Below, piece by piece: positions 27,094-35,338 of a DNA stretch of 36,822 bases. Each line of letters begins with the position of its first letter. Position 1 is the first letter of the stretch. The notes under the pieces are model-generated. The model did no database searches, had not been told where the DNA came from, and saw only the letters and a program-made list of their open reading frames with translations. Both the position numbers and the translations under genes were made by a program. Origin of the DNA: Planctomycetaceae bacterium (lineage in GTDB: Bacteria; Planctomycetota; Planctomycetia; Planctomycetales; Planctomycetaceae); assembly GCA_020426505.1 (NCBI GenBank), contig JAGQPX010000032.1, forward strand, positions 1 through 36,822, written 5' to 3'.

Positions 27094-28614
27094 CTAGTTA
27101 GAAAGCAGAACAAACTCACGAGTAGGCCTGCCACCATGCGGTCCCGGTGGCACGTTCCGCCATTGTCCCAGCCCCGATGAAACCAAACTCTGAAGCATCA
27201 CTTCCGCCTCTTCGACTGTTCTTGTATCGCGGCGATTCGAGACGAGGTCACTCGGACGAGCAGTTCCACCACGCAATCGAACCCACTCGGCCAGTGAACG
27301 AATCTCCCGTTCTACTGCTGATTCGGAAAGCAACGTCTGAATCCTCACTGTTTCAGCCTTGAACCACTCGGCGACGGCGATACCGGCTGCCATTGATTCG
27401 AGGTCACACTTCCTCGGGTCGACGTCGTCAGTCATGACCCCACGTATGCAGTGGAACACCAACGCCAGGCGTGCGGCAACTTCTTCAAGCTTCGACCACG
27501 CCGCTGCCAAGTCTCCCGTCAGCCCTGATTGTTCGTCGCCGGTGGAGTTGTAGTAGTCGATGAAAGCAGACCGGGCATCATCCGTGAGAAACACCAGCAC
27601 TGGTGTCTCGTTGCCGTCACGATCGAGGTCTGGCTGCAATCCGGCCAGACGCTCAACAATGTCAGCGAACGCCTGTTCCTGCTCCTCGGGAACATCATCG
27701 TCCGTCCAGCGTTTTGCCCGTCGAGGTGGATAGGCCATCAGCAATCGTGCAGCCAGTCCGTTCTCTCGATGCTCGTCGCCCAGAGCACGAGTCAGAATTC
27801 CGGGTTGAATCCCCCCACAAACGCTGACGGCAGGACTCTGTACGAACAGCGTTCGTGGCTCTCCTATTTTTCGATCGACAATCAGCGACTCGCCGTTGTA
27901 GATGCTCAGCCAATGGGCGACGTCAGCAGATGCTTTCCCTGCTTTGCTGTATTTGTCGAAACCGCCAATCCATCCGACCAACTCGTCACGATGCAACACA
28001 ACGCCTCTTGGATTGTCCTGAAGAATAGGCACCAGAGCTTCGATTGTTGTGTCCGAGACGAGACATCGCCTGCAAACTGGACGTGCCGGTTGTGTTGGGC
28101 GTGTTCCTTCACCGGAGTTCTCAAAGGCCTTCAGTTCTCGCTTGAAGTTCGCAAGTTCATCACTGAATGACGCCATCTCCGAGCAGTGCTGCCGAATTTG
28201 TTCCTGCTGTCGTTCCTTCAATGACTTGATGACTGCCCGAAGTGGCGGGGACTTCTGAGTCCCACTGTCGCCTACTAGGGCCGTCCAGAGAATCGGCGGG
28301 GTGAACCAGCTACGTTTCACACGTAGTCTCCGAGCATTCCCGATGATGCCAGCACAAACTGTGAGCACTGGCAGAGCCACAAATGATTCATCGCATCCAA
28401 TAGAACGTGCCACGCTCACGATATATCCACGAATACCCTCTGGCAGGACATCCACTGGGAATGGTTGAAAGTCAGGGACGTGTTTCAGTTGACGCGAACC
28501 TGAGACTGTTTTCGGCCCAGTGTCAGTGAAACCCCCGTTTTCTTCGGGGTTCACATAGGTTTCACTGACAGTAGTGGTGGAACGATGCTGCGAAGGCTTC
28601 TGTTTGAGACTCAT
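27094..28614 (-). CDS. DUF3987 family P-loop ATPase of mobile elements
   Basis: 506 residues. DUF3987 proteins are found in phages, plasmids and integrative elements, often beside primases, and resemble replicative-helicase-like ATPases. The P-loop-like motif ALVGDSGTQKSPPL has Lys121, and a possible Walker B is GVVLHRDELVGWI. Other family stretches are IAVSVCGGIQPGIL-like (VQSPAVSVCGGIQPGIL) and ENGLAARLLMAYPP. The C-terminal about 90 residues form a winged-helix-like region (SLAEWVRLRGGTARPSDLVSNR). The first 40 residues are low-complexity and unusual: residues 15-32 are read through palindrome copy 2. Upstream, 3 bp away, is the end of a possible small gene, and downstream is palindrome copy 1. 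It probably supports element replication or maintenance. The start ATG 28614 follows a weak ribosome site. Confidence 0.85.
   Translation of the reverse strand: MSLKQKPSQHRSTTTVSETYVNPEENGGFTDTGPKTVSGSRQLKHVPDFQPFPVDVLPEGIRGYIVSVARSIGCDESFVALPVLTVCAGIIGNARRLRVKRSWFTPPILWTALVGDSGTQKSPPLRAVIKSLKERQQEQIRQHCSEMASFSDELANFKRELKAFENSGEGTRPTQPARPVCRRCLVSDTTIEALVPILQDNPRGVVLHRDELVGWIGGFDKYSKAGKASADVAHWLSIYNGESLIVDRKIGEPRTLFVQSPAVSVCGGIQPGILTRALGDEHRENGLAARLLMAYPPRRAKRWTDDDVPEEQEQAFADIVERLAGLQPDLDRDGNETPVLVFLTDDARSAFIDYYNSTGDEQSGLTGDLAAAWSKLEEVAARLALVFHCIRGVMTDDVDPRKCDLESMAAGIAVAEWFKAETVRIQTLLSESAVEREIRSLAEWVRLRGGTARPSDLVSNRRDTRTVEEAEVMLQSLVSSGLGQWRNVPPGPHGGRPTREFVLLSN
28521..28570. repeat. 50-bp palindromic element, copy 2 (inside the DUF3987 N-terminus)
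   Basis: Arms at 28521-28533 and 28558-28570 are identical to those of copy 1, and the spacer is again 24 nt. It also contains an inner CCCCG/CGGGG stem that copy 1 lacks. It is translated as residues 15-32 of the DUF3987 protein, so it must be tolerated as coding DNA. Confidence 0.85.
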
Positions 28615-28617
28615 TGA

Positions 28618-28833
28618 TCAGCCCTTCCCATGAATGAGACTGGGGACGGCTGACGCGAATGCCGTGGTTCGGACGTAGTTCGGTACGTGAGGTACGTGTA
28701 TCATGTGTTTGTCATCCTGTGACGGGGTGAATGTTCCAGCGTGTCGACCATGCCCCGGTCGACATTGAATCGAGAGAAGCGGGACCGGTCTTACGCCGTC
28801 CCGCTTTGGATTCCAGCTCAATCGATTGGCCAC
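28618..28833 (-). CDS. Possible 71-residue protein upstream of the DUF3987 gene
   Basis: GTG 28833 overlaps the end of the HTH gene by 16 bp, and the stop is 3 bp before the DUF3987 start. That compact spacing is the main argument that it is real. The C-terminal half contains IHVPHVPNYVRTTAF, encoded by a near-tandem GGTACGTG repeat. I recognise no domain. It may be spurious. Confidence 0.4.
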   Translation of the reverse strand: MANRLSWNPKRDGVRPVPLLSIQCRPGHGRHAGTFTPSQDDKHMIHVPHVPNYVRTTAFASAVPSLIHGKG

Positions 28834-28988
28834 TGCGGCTGAGCCTCCGGTGGCTCGCCATGAGCGACGACGTGCTGCACAGTCGTCTCAGGTAAATGCA
28901 GCTTTGCAGCGATCTCTGCGACCGAGTCGCCGTGCTGCTGAAAACGGTGGATCTCGTCGATGATGGCTTGACGTTCATCAGGCGACAT
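28818..28988 (-). CDS. 56-residue HTH protein
   Basis: ATG 28988 is preceded by AGGAGGTG at a spacing of six, one of the clearest ribosome sites in the island, so the short start is preferred over the longer frame to 29048. The centre, SVAEIAAKLHLPETTVQHVV, is a resolvase/LuxR-like helix-turn-helix. An acidic helix precedes it (DERQAIIDEIHRFQQHG). It overlaps the upstream HTH gene by 11 bp, so the two are coupled. It is probably a small DNA-binding regulator or replication/excision accessory factor. Confidence 0.7.
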   Translation of the reverse strand: MSPDERQAIIDEIHRFQQHGDSVAEIAAKLHLPETTVQHVVAHGEPPEAQPQWPID

Positions 28989-29205
28989 GGGACACCTCCT
29001 TCCCTTCCGTCCGCTGTTCCTGCTTGCGGATGTAGTCCTGCAAGGCATTCAGGCTGTACCTCACGCAGTTCCCGATGCGAGTCACAGGAATCGGCCCACG
29101 CGGTGTCGTGTGCTCCCAGAGTTGTCTCTCTGAGATACTGAGAAGCTTTGCGGCTTCTCTCGGCTTGAGCAGAAGCCGCTGCTCATCGATGTTGACTGTC
29201 GCCAT
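28978..29205 (-). CDS. Excisionase/AlpA-like helix-turn-helix protein
   Basis: 75 residues from ATG 29205, with AAAGGA about eight bases upstream. The sequence is the MerR-type HTH_17 fold used by excisionases and AlpA regulators: LLLKPREAAKLLSISERQLWEHTTPRGPIPVTRIGNCVRYSLNALQDYI, split as a winged HTH. In integrative elements it normally bends DNA for excision or controls integrase expression. It heads a tight minus-strand set of overlapping genes (this one, the 56-residue HTH, the possible small gene, then DUF3987). Regulation probably involves the stem-loops at 29255-29360 upstream of it. Confidence 0.8.
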   Translation of the reverse strand: MATVNIDEQRLLLKPREAAKLLSISERQLWEHTTPRGPIPVTRIGNCVRYSLNALQDYIRKQEQRTEGKEVSHVA

Positions 29206-29254
29206 TGCTTTGTCCTTTCGCAAAGAAACAAGTGGTCTTTGCAAAAGGCGTGGT

Positions 29255-29360
29255 GTCTGAAGATTCGTCAGACGGACAGCACAGACAGCCACATTGAAGC
29301 GACGAATTGCAGGCTATCGCAATTCGTTGTGTGTCTGAAAACCAGCAAGGAGTTTCAGAC
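29255..29360. repeat. Three stem-loops in the gap upstream of the HTH genes
   Basis: First: GTCTGA (29255-29260) and TCAGAC (29268-29273). Second: ACGAATTGC (29302-29310) and GCAATTCGT (29319-29327), perfect 9 bp. Third: GTCTGAAA (29333-29340) and TTTCAGAC (29353-29360), perfect 8 bp. The first and third share the same arm sequence. They lie in the 171-bp gap between the zinc-ribbon gene's stop and the HTH gene's start. Confidence 0.7.
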
Positions 29361-29376
29361 AAGCCATTTCGGACAA

Positions 29377-30555
29377 CTACTTGTACTCCGGCTGTCGGCA
29401 GGCTGCGCATTCACCCCACAGCTTGTCTCCGGGCAGAAGTGGCTGGCCGCACTCACACTTCGAGGTATCGCCCTCAGGAGGTTCATCCGCAGCTTCAGCG
29501 ACCGTCTCGTCGGCTGATTCGATGATGGCGTCTGCGGCGGACTTGTCCACGTGTTTTAGCCACTTCAGCAGAGTAGATTCGTTTCCCGATCCGGCAAAGG
29601 CGTTGGCATACAACTGCCATCCTTTTAGACTGCCTCGCTTTGTAAACTCCTTCTCAAAGAACTTCGTGACGTGGTTCTTCTTCCCTTTCGAGTAATTCAA
29701 TTCCAGTCGCTCTACGATCTTGTTGAATCCCATAGCCTCTGGATTGCCGACGTATCCATTTTCATCGAGATGATGCTGTTTCAGCATCTGGATGATGTGG
29801 GGAACACTCGCAAGGTACTCCCGCGCTGCCTTACCTTTCTCAGACTGAGCTTTACCTCCCTGCGGTTGGCGTCGCTTCGTGATCGCGTCGCCATCCTCCT
29901 CGATGAGCGACATCGACCCATTCTGAAACCGAAGCAAGCTGTGTGCCTCAGAGTGTTTTGAGGCCACCGGTGTGGTTACTGTGCCCTCCGCTTCCTCTGC
30001 CTTCTTTTGCACGCGCCTGAAGACTTCGTCGAGCCGTTCATCAACGTGACGCCGATCGTATTCAACCGGGAGTTCGCAGTGGTGGAGCACCATTTCAGAC
30101 GGACTTCGCCTTGGGGGAAAAACGCATCGGTTCTTCCTATCTTTGGTTTGGACTTTCGATGCTTCTTCGTTCTCCAATTCCCAGATTAGGTATGACTCGC
30201 GTAGCAAGTCTCCCCGACGTATCACCCATTGCGGGCAGTTCTTCGCCTCGATGCCAGCGTAATCGAACAACTTCCCGTCTTCCTCATCGGAAAACAGATT
30301 GTCGGTTGGCCCACCAGGGTAAGCACGAATCTGTCTGAGCGCAAATGCGGCCTTGGATTGAGCCGCATCCAGCGCTTGGTATCGTTGACGAAATTCAGCA
30401 GCGAAATCAAAATCCCGATCCCGGATTGCTAAGCAAAGTCTGCGAAGATCAGTGGGCGTTCCGGTCAGTACAACCTCAAATTCACCCTGGGCATCCAATG
30501 ATCGAGCGAGAGCCTGTCGCGCTGCTGAGAACAGTTCTCGGGTCGAGATAGCCAT
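29377..30555 (-). CDS. Uncharacterised protein with C-terminal zinc ribbon
   Basis: 392 residues from ATG 30555; an in-frame frame to 30612 adds a poor N-terminus. No known domain is recognised in the main body, which is charged and helical (e.g. LFSAARQALARSLDAQ, LERIQ-like and KNHVTKFFEKEFTKRGSLKG). The C-terminus carries CECGQPLLPGDKLWGECAAC, a four-cysteine zinc ribbon (C367, C369, C383, C386), typical of nucleic-acid-binding proteins. It lies between the stem-loop region and the right end of the minus-strand block, with no integrase or primase motif. The position suggests a replication, mobilisation or regulation role, but this is inference; no function is assigned. Confidence 0.75.
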   Translation of the reverse strand: MAISTRELFSAARQALARSLDAQGEFEVVLTGTPTDLRRLCLAIRDRDFDFAAEFRQRYQALDAAQSKAAFALRQIRAYPGGPTDNLFSDEEDGKLFDYAGIEAKNCPQWVIRRGDLLRESYLIWELENEEASKVQTKDRKNRCVFPPRRSPSEMVLHHCELPVEYDRRHVDERLDEVFRRVQKKAEEAEGTVTTPVASKHSEAHSLLRFQNGSMSLIEEDGDAITKRRQPQGGKAQSEKGKAAREYLASVPHIIQMLKQHHLDENGYVGNPEAMGFNKIVERLELNYSKGKKNHVTKFFEKEFTKRGSLKGWQLYANAFAGSGNESTLLKWLKHVDKSAADAIIESADETVAEAADEPPEGDTSKCECGQPLLPGDKLWGECAACRQPEYK

Positions 30556-30949
30556 TGGCCACTTTCCTGCGAGTGGCGTCCTGCGAGGAGAAGTAAGAAC
30601 GCGGCAAGCCATGCAGGACGGTCGGCTGTTCGCTTCCGGGAGCTACCCTTTGCTAGCCACGTTCAAATTCATTTTAACGAAATGTCGCGTGTGGTGTATA
30701 CTGATGTTCAGATATGAGTTTTTGAGCCGCACAATAGAAGTTGATTCCTTTCGAGGCCCCACGCGCGATCGCTGTACTCCAGAATTCTCCTGATGACCTG
30801 TATCTCCAACCCAATTCAGTCTTGCCCTAACACACTGTGCCGCTGGCGCTACGGTCGGATGGCTACGAACAAACGTTGTGAGGAATATCAGTGGTCAATG
30901 CGATCGCGTTTCACGCGCCGGAGACGGGTGAGGGGGGCGGGTGTATAGC
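30556..30949. other. Intergenic region at the end of the minus-strand island block
   Basis: 394 bp, AT-rich in the first half, upstream of the zinc-ribbon gene. It should hold that gene's promoter and that of the plus-strand gene. A 9-bp match to the tRNA-Arg 3' end (CGGGTGTAT, 30938-30946) is present but too short to call an att site. Confidence 0.35.
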
Positions 30950-31549
30950 ATGCCGATAGACACCATGAATCGGTTGACAAGTACTCCCCCTCCTTCAGAG
31001 AAGCACTGCCACGCCTGCGGTCGGCTGCAACCCATCGACCGATTCCGCCGTTATCGAAAGGGGCAGGACTGGCCGCGCCACAATGACTGCAACGCGTGCC
31101 GGAACCGGAAGGAGCGGGATCAGCGTCGTCGCCGCAGACTTCGAGGCACCCGTGAGAAGCTCGATCACCTTGCTGGCGAGCAAAATATCAAGCGGATCGG
31201 TGCGACCGTTGAGGCGATGCAGACCGCATGCGGTGGTGTACAACGCATTGCAGAAGATGTGGCAGAGCTGATTCGCACAGGCAGCCCCACCGTTCGATCC
31301 CGTCTGTATCAGGGCCTGATGACTCTTCACATGGCGCACGATGAATCGCAGGCACGCGAAGCCGAACGACGCCGGCAGGACTCTGTTGCGCTCGCCGATG
31401 CCGCTCAGAATCAAGCCTTGATCGTCACCAGCGAACAACTGCTGCGGGAGTTACCCCCGCAGCAACTGCGTCCGATTGTTGAACGGCTCAACCAGCGTCT
31501 GGAGAGATCAGAACCAATGGATGAGGTACGGACAGGTTGCCCAGCTTAG
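30950..31549 (+). CDS. Uncharacterised Cys4 zinc-finger protein
   Basis: 199 residues if ATG 30950 is used; GTG 30941 and ATG 30965 are alternatives. Near the N-terminus are two CxxC pairs: CHACGRLQPIDRF and, about 20 residues later, CNACRNRKERD. Their spacing and the basic tract behind them (RRRRRLRGTREKLDH) resemble HNH-like or phage zinc-binding modules, but no HNH His residues are evident. The rest is a long charged helical region (AEDVAELIRTGSP, EAERRRQDSVALADAA, LLRELPPQQLRPIVERLNQRL). A nucleic-acid-binding role is plausible. It is opposite in orientation to the island genes and may mark its edge or belong to older chromosomal DNA. Confidence 0.65.
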   Translation: MPIDTMNRLTSTPPPSEKHCHACGRLQPIDRFRRYRKGQDWPRHNDCNACRNRKERDQRRRRRLRGTREKLDHLAGEQNIKRIGATVEAMQTACGGVQRIAEDVAELIRTGSPTVRSRLYQGLMTLHMAHDESQAREAERRRQDSVALADAAQNQALIVTSEQLLRELPPQQLRPIVERLNQRLERSEPMDEVRTGCPA

Positions 31550-31919
31550 ATCCGGGATTGTAGAAACTCCGCGATGGATACTTACATATCGCCAGCTTGC
31601 CGGTGGTTATCAGAACGCCGGTGACCGTCTGCTTTTGGACCAGAAGGCGGATTCGCTCCTGAGCGTCGTCGAATGAGCCGACCCGGAAACTCGCCGCATT
31701 TGACGACGCGCTCGCGCCGTGTCAGCAGGTCACGTCGTCCGTTACTGAGCCGACGTCCAATTCAACGACGATGCCACCAAGCAAGGCGTGTCAGCAGATC
31801 ATCCAAGGTTGCCTTGGCGTGTCGGTCCGATGCGCGCAAGCAATCGTCATTGATGACACAGGAGTGCTCGTCGAATGGCACGTAGTTCTATGCAACCCTT
31901 CCAGCCCGGCATGTACTGA
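31550..31919. other. Non-coding stretch before the transposase remnant
   Basis: 370 bp. Only short frames are present, none with a ribosome site or recognisable family. It may hold decayed transposase DNA continuing from 31920 leftward, but I could not recognise any of it. Confidence 0.35.
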
Positions 31920-32285
31920 TCACCCGCCTCGCGGAGCAAAGCAGACAAACGTTGCGCCGAAGCACGTATCCAATGCGCAGGAGAACTCCGCAGGCATCCG
32001 GTTCAGCTTGCCGTACAACGCCTGATAGCTGGCCGCAATCGTCGGGGTCGGCAGCGCTTGATCGGCTTGAAAGGCGGCAAACACACTCCGTCGAGAACCA
32101 GCCACCACCTGCACCATCAACGCGCAAACCGCGTCGAGACACAGCTTGCGCAGCTGATGATTCGCCGCCACGTCCTCATGCAAACGGGTCCAACTTCGTC
32201 CCGGAAAAGTCCATTCGATGACTCCCCGCACCAACGTCGCCAGCGGACTGACCTTGATCGCCGCCTCGAATCCGTTCCGATCCAT
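31920..32285 (-). pseudogene. IS4-like transposase N-terminal remnant
   Basis: About 121 codons from ATG 32285. The sequence follows the N-terminal part of IS4-family transposases: LCLDAVCALMVQVVAGSRRSVFAAFQADQA then SYQALYGKLNRMPAEFS. It stops after about 120 codons, before the catalytic DDE core, and the last residues look like a shifted frame. No terminal inverted repeats were found. I interpret it as a decayed insertion sequence near the island-chromosome junction. Confidence 0.55.
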
Positions 32286-32812
32286 CCGTACGCCTCCCTG
32301 ACAAAAACATCCATGTCTCGCCCGCACCAGAGGTTACAGAGAAAATGTCCGATGTTGAAAGGGGTGAATGGCCAGTACGTCGTCCAATTGATCGCAATGA
32401 CAATTGTCGCCTAACCTTGGCCGGGATCGGTTCGAATCCGTGGGGTCACGGTGTTCTGACCAGTCTGGGAATCACGTTTGTTCTGTTTCCCGCGCATTGA
32501 GCTGGAGCTTCACAAGAATCTGGCAAGACGGCTCATATCCATTCTCTTTAAGTCCAAAGCAGCGACGCGCCGGACTGTTGACTGACACTCGAGGCTTGCC
32601 GGTGTCTAGTGCGCACAGCGACCATCCAGGAAGGCCTGAGATCCCTCTCCATGGCAACCCAATACGAGGGAGCAAGAGCAAACATGGCGCTGATCCGATG
32701 GTGTACTACACGAACATTTCGCCTTGCGTACGGAAACCAACATACGAAAGTGCTTTGTCCCGGTACATCAGATTCACGCCACTGCTACTTTCCTCTGGAC
32801 CTTCTATTCCAA
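32286..32812. other. Gap without a supported gene
   Basis: 527 bp between the transposase remnant and the caspase-FGE pseudogene. Its longest frame (plus strand, 150 codons) has no ribosome site and overlaps the next gene antisense. A lone GGTTCGAATCC near 32430 resembles a tRNA T-arm but has no surrounding tRNA. Confidence 0.35.
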
Positions 32813-34831
32813 TTACTGGGTCGCGGTTACAGCCACACGAAAGCCCAAGTGACTGACCCGGCGCGACTGGACGCACCTGCTGCGGTCCGCCGACCGGCAG
32901 TTCCAGGAGGAGTTGCTCCAGCTCCCTCCCCGGCGAATCCGGCTCGAGCCCCCCGACGAAACCAGCGGATCGCGTCCACCCGGTAACTTCTCGATGTAAA
33001 CATCCCGGCACCACTCCCAAACGTTGCCATGCAGATCGTGCAGATTCCAGGAATTCGCTCGTTTCAACCCCACCAGGTGAGCATATTTCTCGCCTACGTC
33101 ATCCGCATTGTCACTAAACCAGGCGTAATCCCCCAATCGATTCGCAGTCGTCCCGAAGCTGAATGCACTCTCCGTCCCGGCCCGGCAGGCATATTCCCAT
33201 TGCGCCTCCGTCGGCAGCGCAACCTTCCAATCGCTCGGTAAACGCCCCCCGCGTCGCTCCCGGGTCGTGAGCTTCTCGCAAAAGGTCATTGCGTCTTCGT
33301 AGTCGACGTACGACGCCGGATAGTCCCCACCGGCTTTGTAGTAATCCGTGCTGCCGTGCTCGACTCATGGCTCCGTCCCCATCACAGCCTTCCACTCTCG
33401 CTGCGTGACCTCCGTCCGTCCCAACCAGAATCCTCTCGTCAGGGTCACATGCACCTGGGTTTCGTCGTCATGACGGTCCGCCTCATTCTTGGGACTTCCC
33501 ATCTGAAAACTCCCTGGCGGGCACCAGCAGAACTTGATCTTCAAGTCGCCGCCGAAACCACGAACCTCACCCGCCCTCAAACCTTCCATGCCACTCGGGA
33601 CGGGCATCGGCGTGGGCACAGACATGTCGCTAGATTTCAGTGCATCGCGGAGATAAGGGACGAACAACCGGGCGTTGAGCTGACCGTCGAGAAACGAACG
33701 GGTGTTGCAAAGCAACTCGCGATCGGCTGGGCTGGAAGACTCAGTCTTTTCGAGACGGGCAATGAGTTGATCACGTAGATCGTCGCTGAATGCGGCAGGA
33801 AGTTTCTGATTTTTCAGATTCGTGATCAGTGTCACGACGTCTCCCGCTCTGACCGCCAGCGGCAGCGCCTCAGCAGACTTGGGACCAAACCAGGCCGGAG
33901 ACTGTTTCATGTCTCCGCCTCCAGTCCGTCTCATGTCGTCAATCCACCGGTTCACTCCGTTGTGAACGAAGTCAGCAACGGCCCGCATGCGGACAAGTCC
34001 CTCATCATCGGCTGGGGCACCTCCATCGAGTGCATCCAGCAGCGTCGCCGTGAACACGCCGTGTCCGCAGCCTCGCAAGCCGGTGTACTCATAGCTGAAT
34101 TCGCCGACGTCACATGATGTGAGCTTGGCCTGTCCAGTTGGCTGATTGAGTGCTTCGGAGAATGTGTCATTCATCGCGGACGAGGCCTTGGTCGAGATAG
34201 CCTTCTCCGGAGCGAACGAAACCTTCTCCTGACAGGCATCGACCAGAAACAGCCGATGCCCCGCGTCCGAGAGTTGCATCTGCTCTTCGATCGACTGCAA
34301 GCGGATGGCGGTGTCCGCGAGGAGATCGCGAAGTCCGTCTCTCGGCATCACGTACGGGACGGTGCCGTCATCAAATCCATGCGATGAGACACTGACGACC
34401 AGCAGATTCGAGTCCTCGCTGGCCGCCCTGCGAACACCGATCAATGCCTTCAACAAATCCGCTTTCCTTGCTTCGATCACATGCACACCGAGCCTTTTCA
34501 GTTCGGTCAAATGCTGGGTGACCAGTTCCGCCGAGGGAGCGCCGGAGAGGGCGATATGACAGTTGACTGCGCGGATCAATTTCAGTCGCACAGCAAACAG
34601 GTGTGCCAGCTCGACGGCATCGTGCACAGCAAAACGGAGGGGCGGGATGTTCGGGTCGTTCGAGAACTCATTGATGCCGACAAACATCGCTGCATTGCCG
34701 CTGGGGGCTTCATCAGCGACTGGTCGAAAGACAGCTGGGGACGTCGCTGCGCTCGATTGGTTTTCGTCTGCATGGACAAATGGAACACATGACAAGAAGA
34801 CTGCGCACAAGAGAGCCCACCGATCGAGCAT
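32813..34831 (-). pseudogene. Secreted caspase-FGE protein interrupted by one in-frame TGA
   Basis: One continuous frame of 672 codons broken only by TGA at codon 489 (33367-33365). ATG 34831 opens a good signal peptide (MLDRWALLCAVFLSCVPFVHA). Residues about 45-290 are a peptidase C14 caspase-like domain with the dyad His151 (VSVSSHGFDDG) and Cys200 (FLVDACQEK). From about 430 there is an FGE-sulfatase-type domain: GSFQMGSPKNEADRHDDET, WLGRTEVTQREW, then after the stop LPTEAQWEYACRAGT, GNVWEWCRD and IRRGGSW. FGE relatives normally have a Trp at the TGA position (GTEPW), so one TGG-to-TGA change explains it. Only one Cys remains where true FGE has two, so the FGE part was probably not a formylglycine generator. 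Without readthrough the product is a 488-residue caspase lacking most of the FGE domain. Confidence 0.8.
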
Positions 34832-35338
34832 GTCACACTTCCCCGATCGAGATGAAGTTCTTTGGTAACGTACCGGCATTGTCGACCTCCCGCAAATCCC
34901 GCGACGATGTATAGATTTGTCAATCCCCGGGCGTGCTTTGAGAGCAAAAAACACGGCCACTCGCTGACTCATCTTGACGAATGGCATTGTTCGTCAGGTA
35001 GGTGCTGAGGTCGCCTCTTCTTGCCACACGAAGCGGTCGCAATCGATCGGGGACAAACGTAGCTCTTGGCTGCGAGTGCCTTCTCTGAAGAGATCCCATT
35101 CATCGGAAATGACACCATTATTGTGATAACCATCCGGTATCCTGTTATGTGACCTCCATTGCCAAGGTTCGCTTTGCAAATAACTACCTCCCCATATTAC
35201 ACGGCATCCCTGATGATGACGTGCTTACCGCTATAGCCCTTGCACCCTTAGACGCCTGCACCGCCCTAGCGCCAGAGACACACGACATACATGCTAACAC
35301 GCGCAGGTGTCGCCTCGTCATATCATGCGAGAGTACTA
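34832..35338. other. Non-coding stretch between the caspase-FGE gene and the protease
   Basis: 507 bp upstream of the caspase-FGE start and downstream of the protease stop, both on the minus strand. The frame of the caspase gene extends upstream to 34987 but has no signal peptide or ribosome site there. Nothing else is recognisable. Confidence 0.4.

Noticed and set aside
30938..30946. 9-bp match (CGGGTGTAT) to the 3' end of tRNA-Arg, considered as the right att site
   Set aside because: Too short for a tRNA-type att core, does not include T-arm sequence, and a 9-mer match is likely by chance over several kilobases.
32425..32445. T-arm-like GGTTCGAATCC suggesting a tRNA or tRNA fragment
   Set aside because: The flanking bases do not form acceptor, anticodon or D arms and do not match the tRNA-Arg sequence.
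33365..33367. In-frame TGA as a selenocysteine codon
   Set aside because: The family has Trp at this site rather than Cys, and I see no SECIS-like stem just downstream; a nonsense change is simpler.
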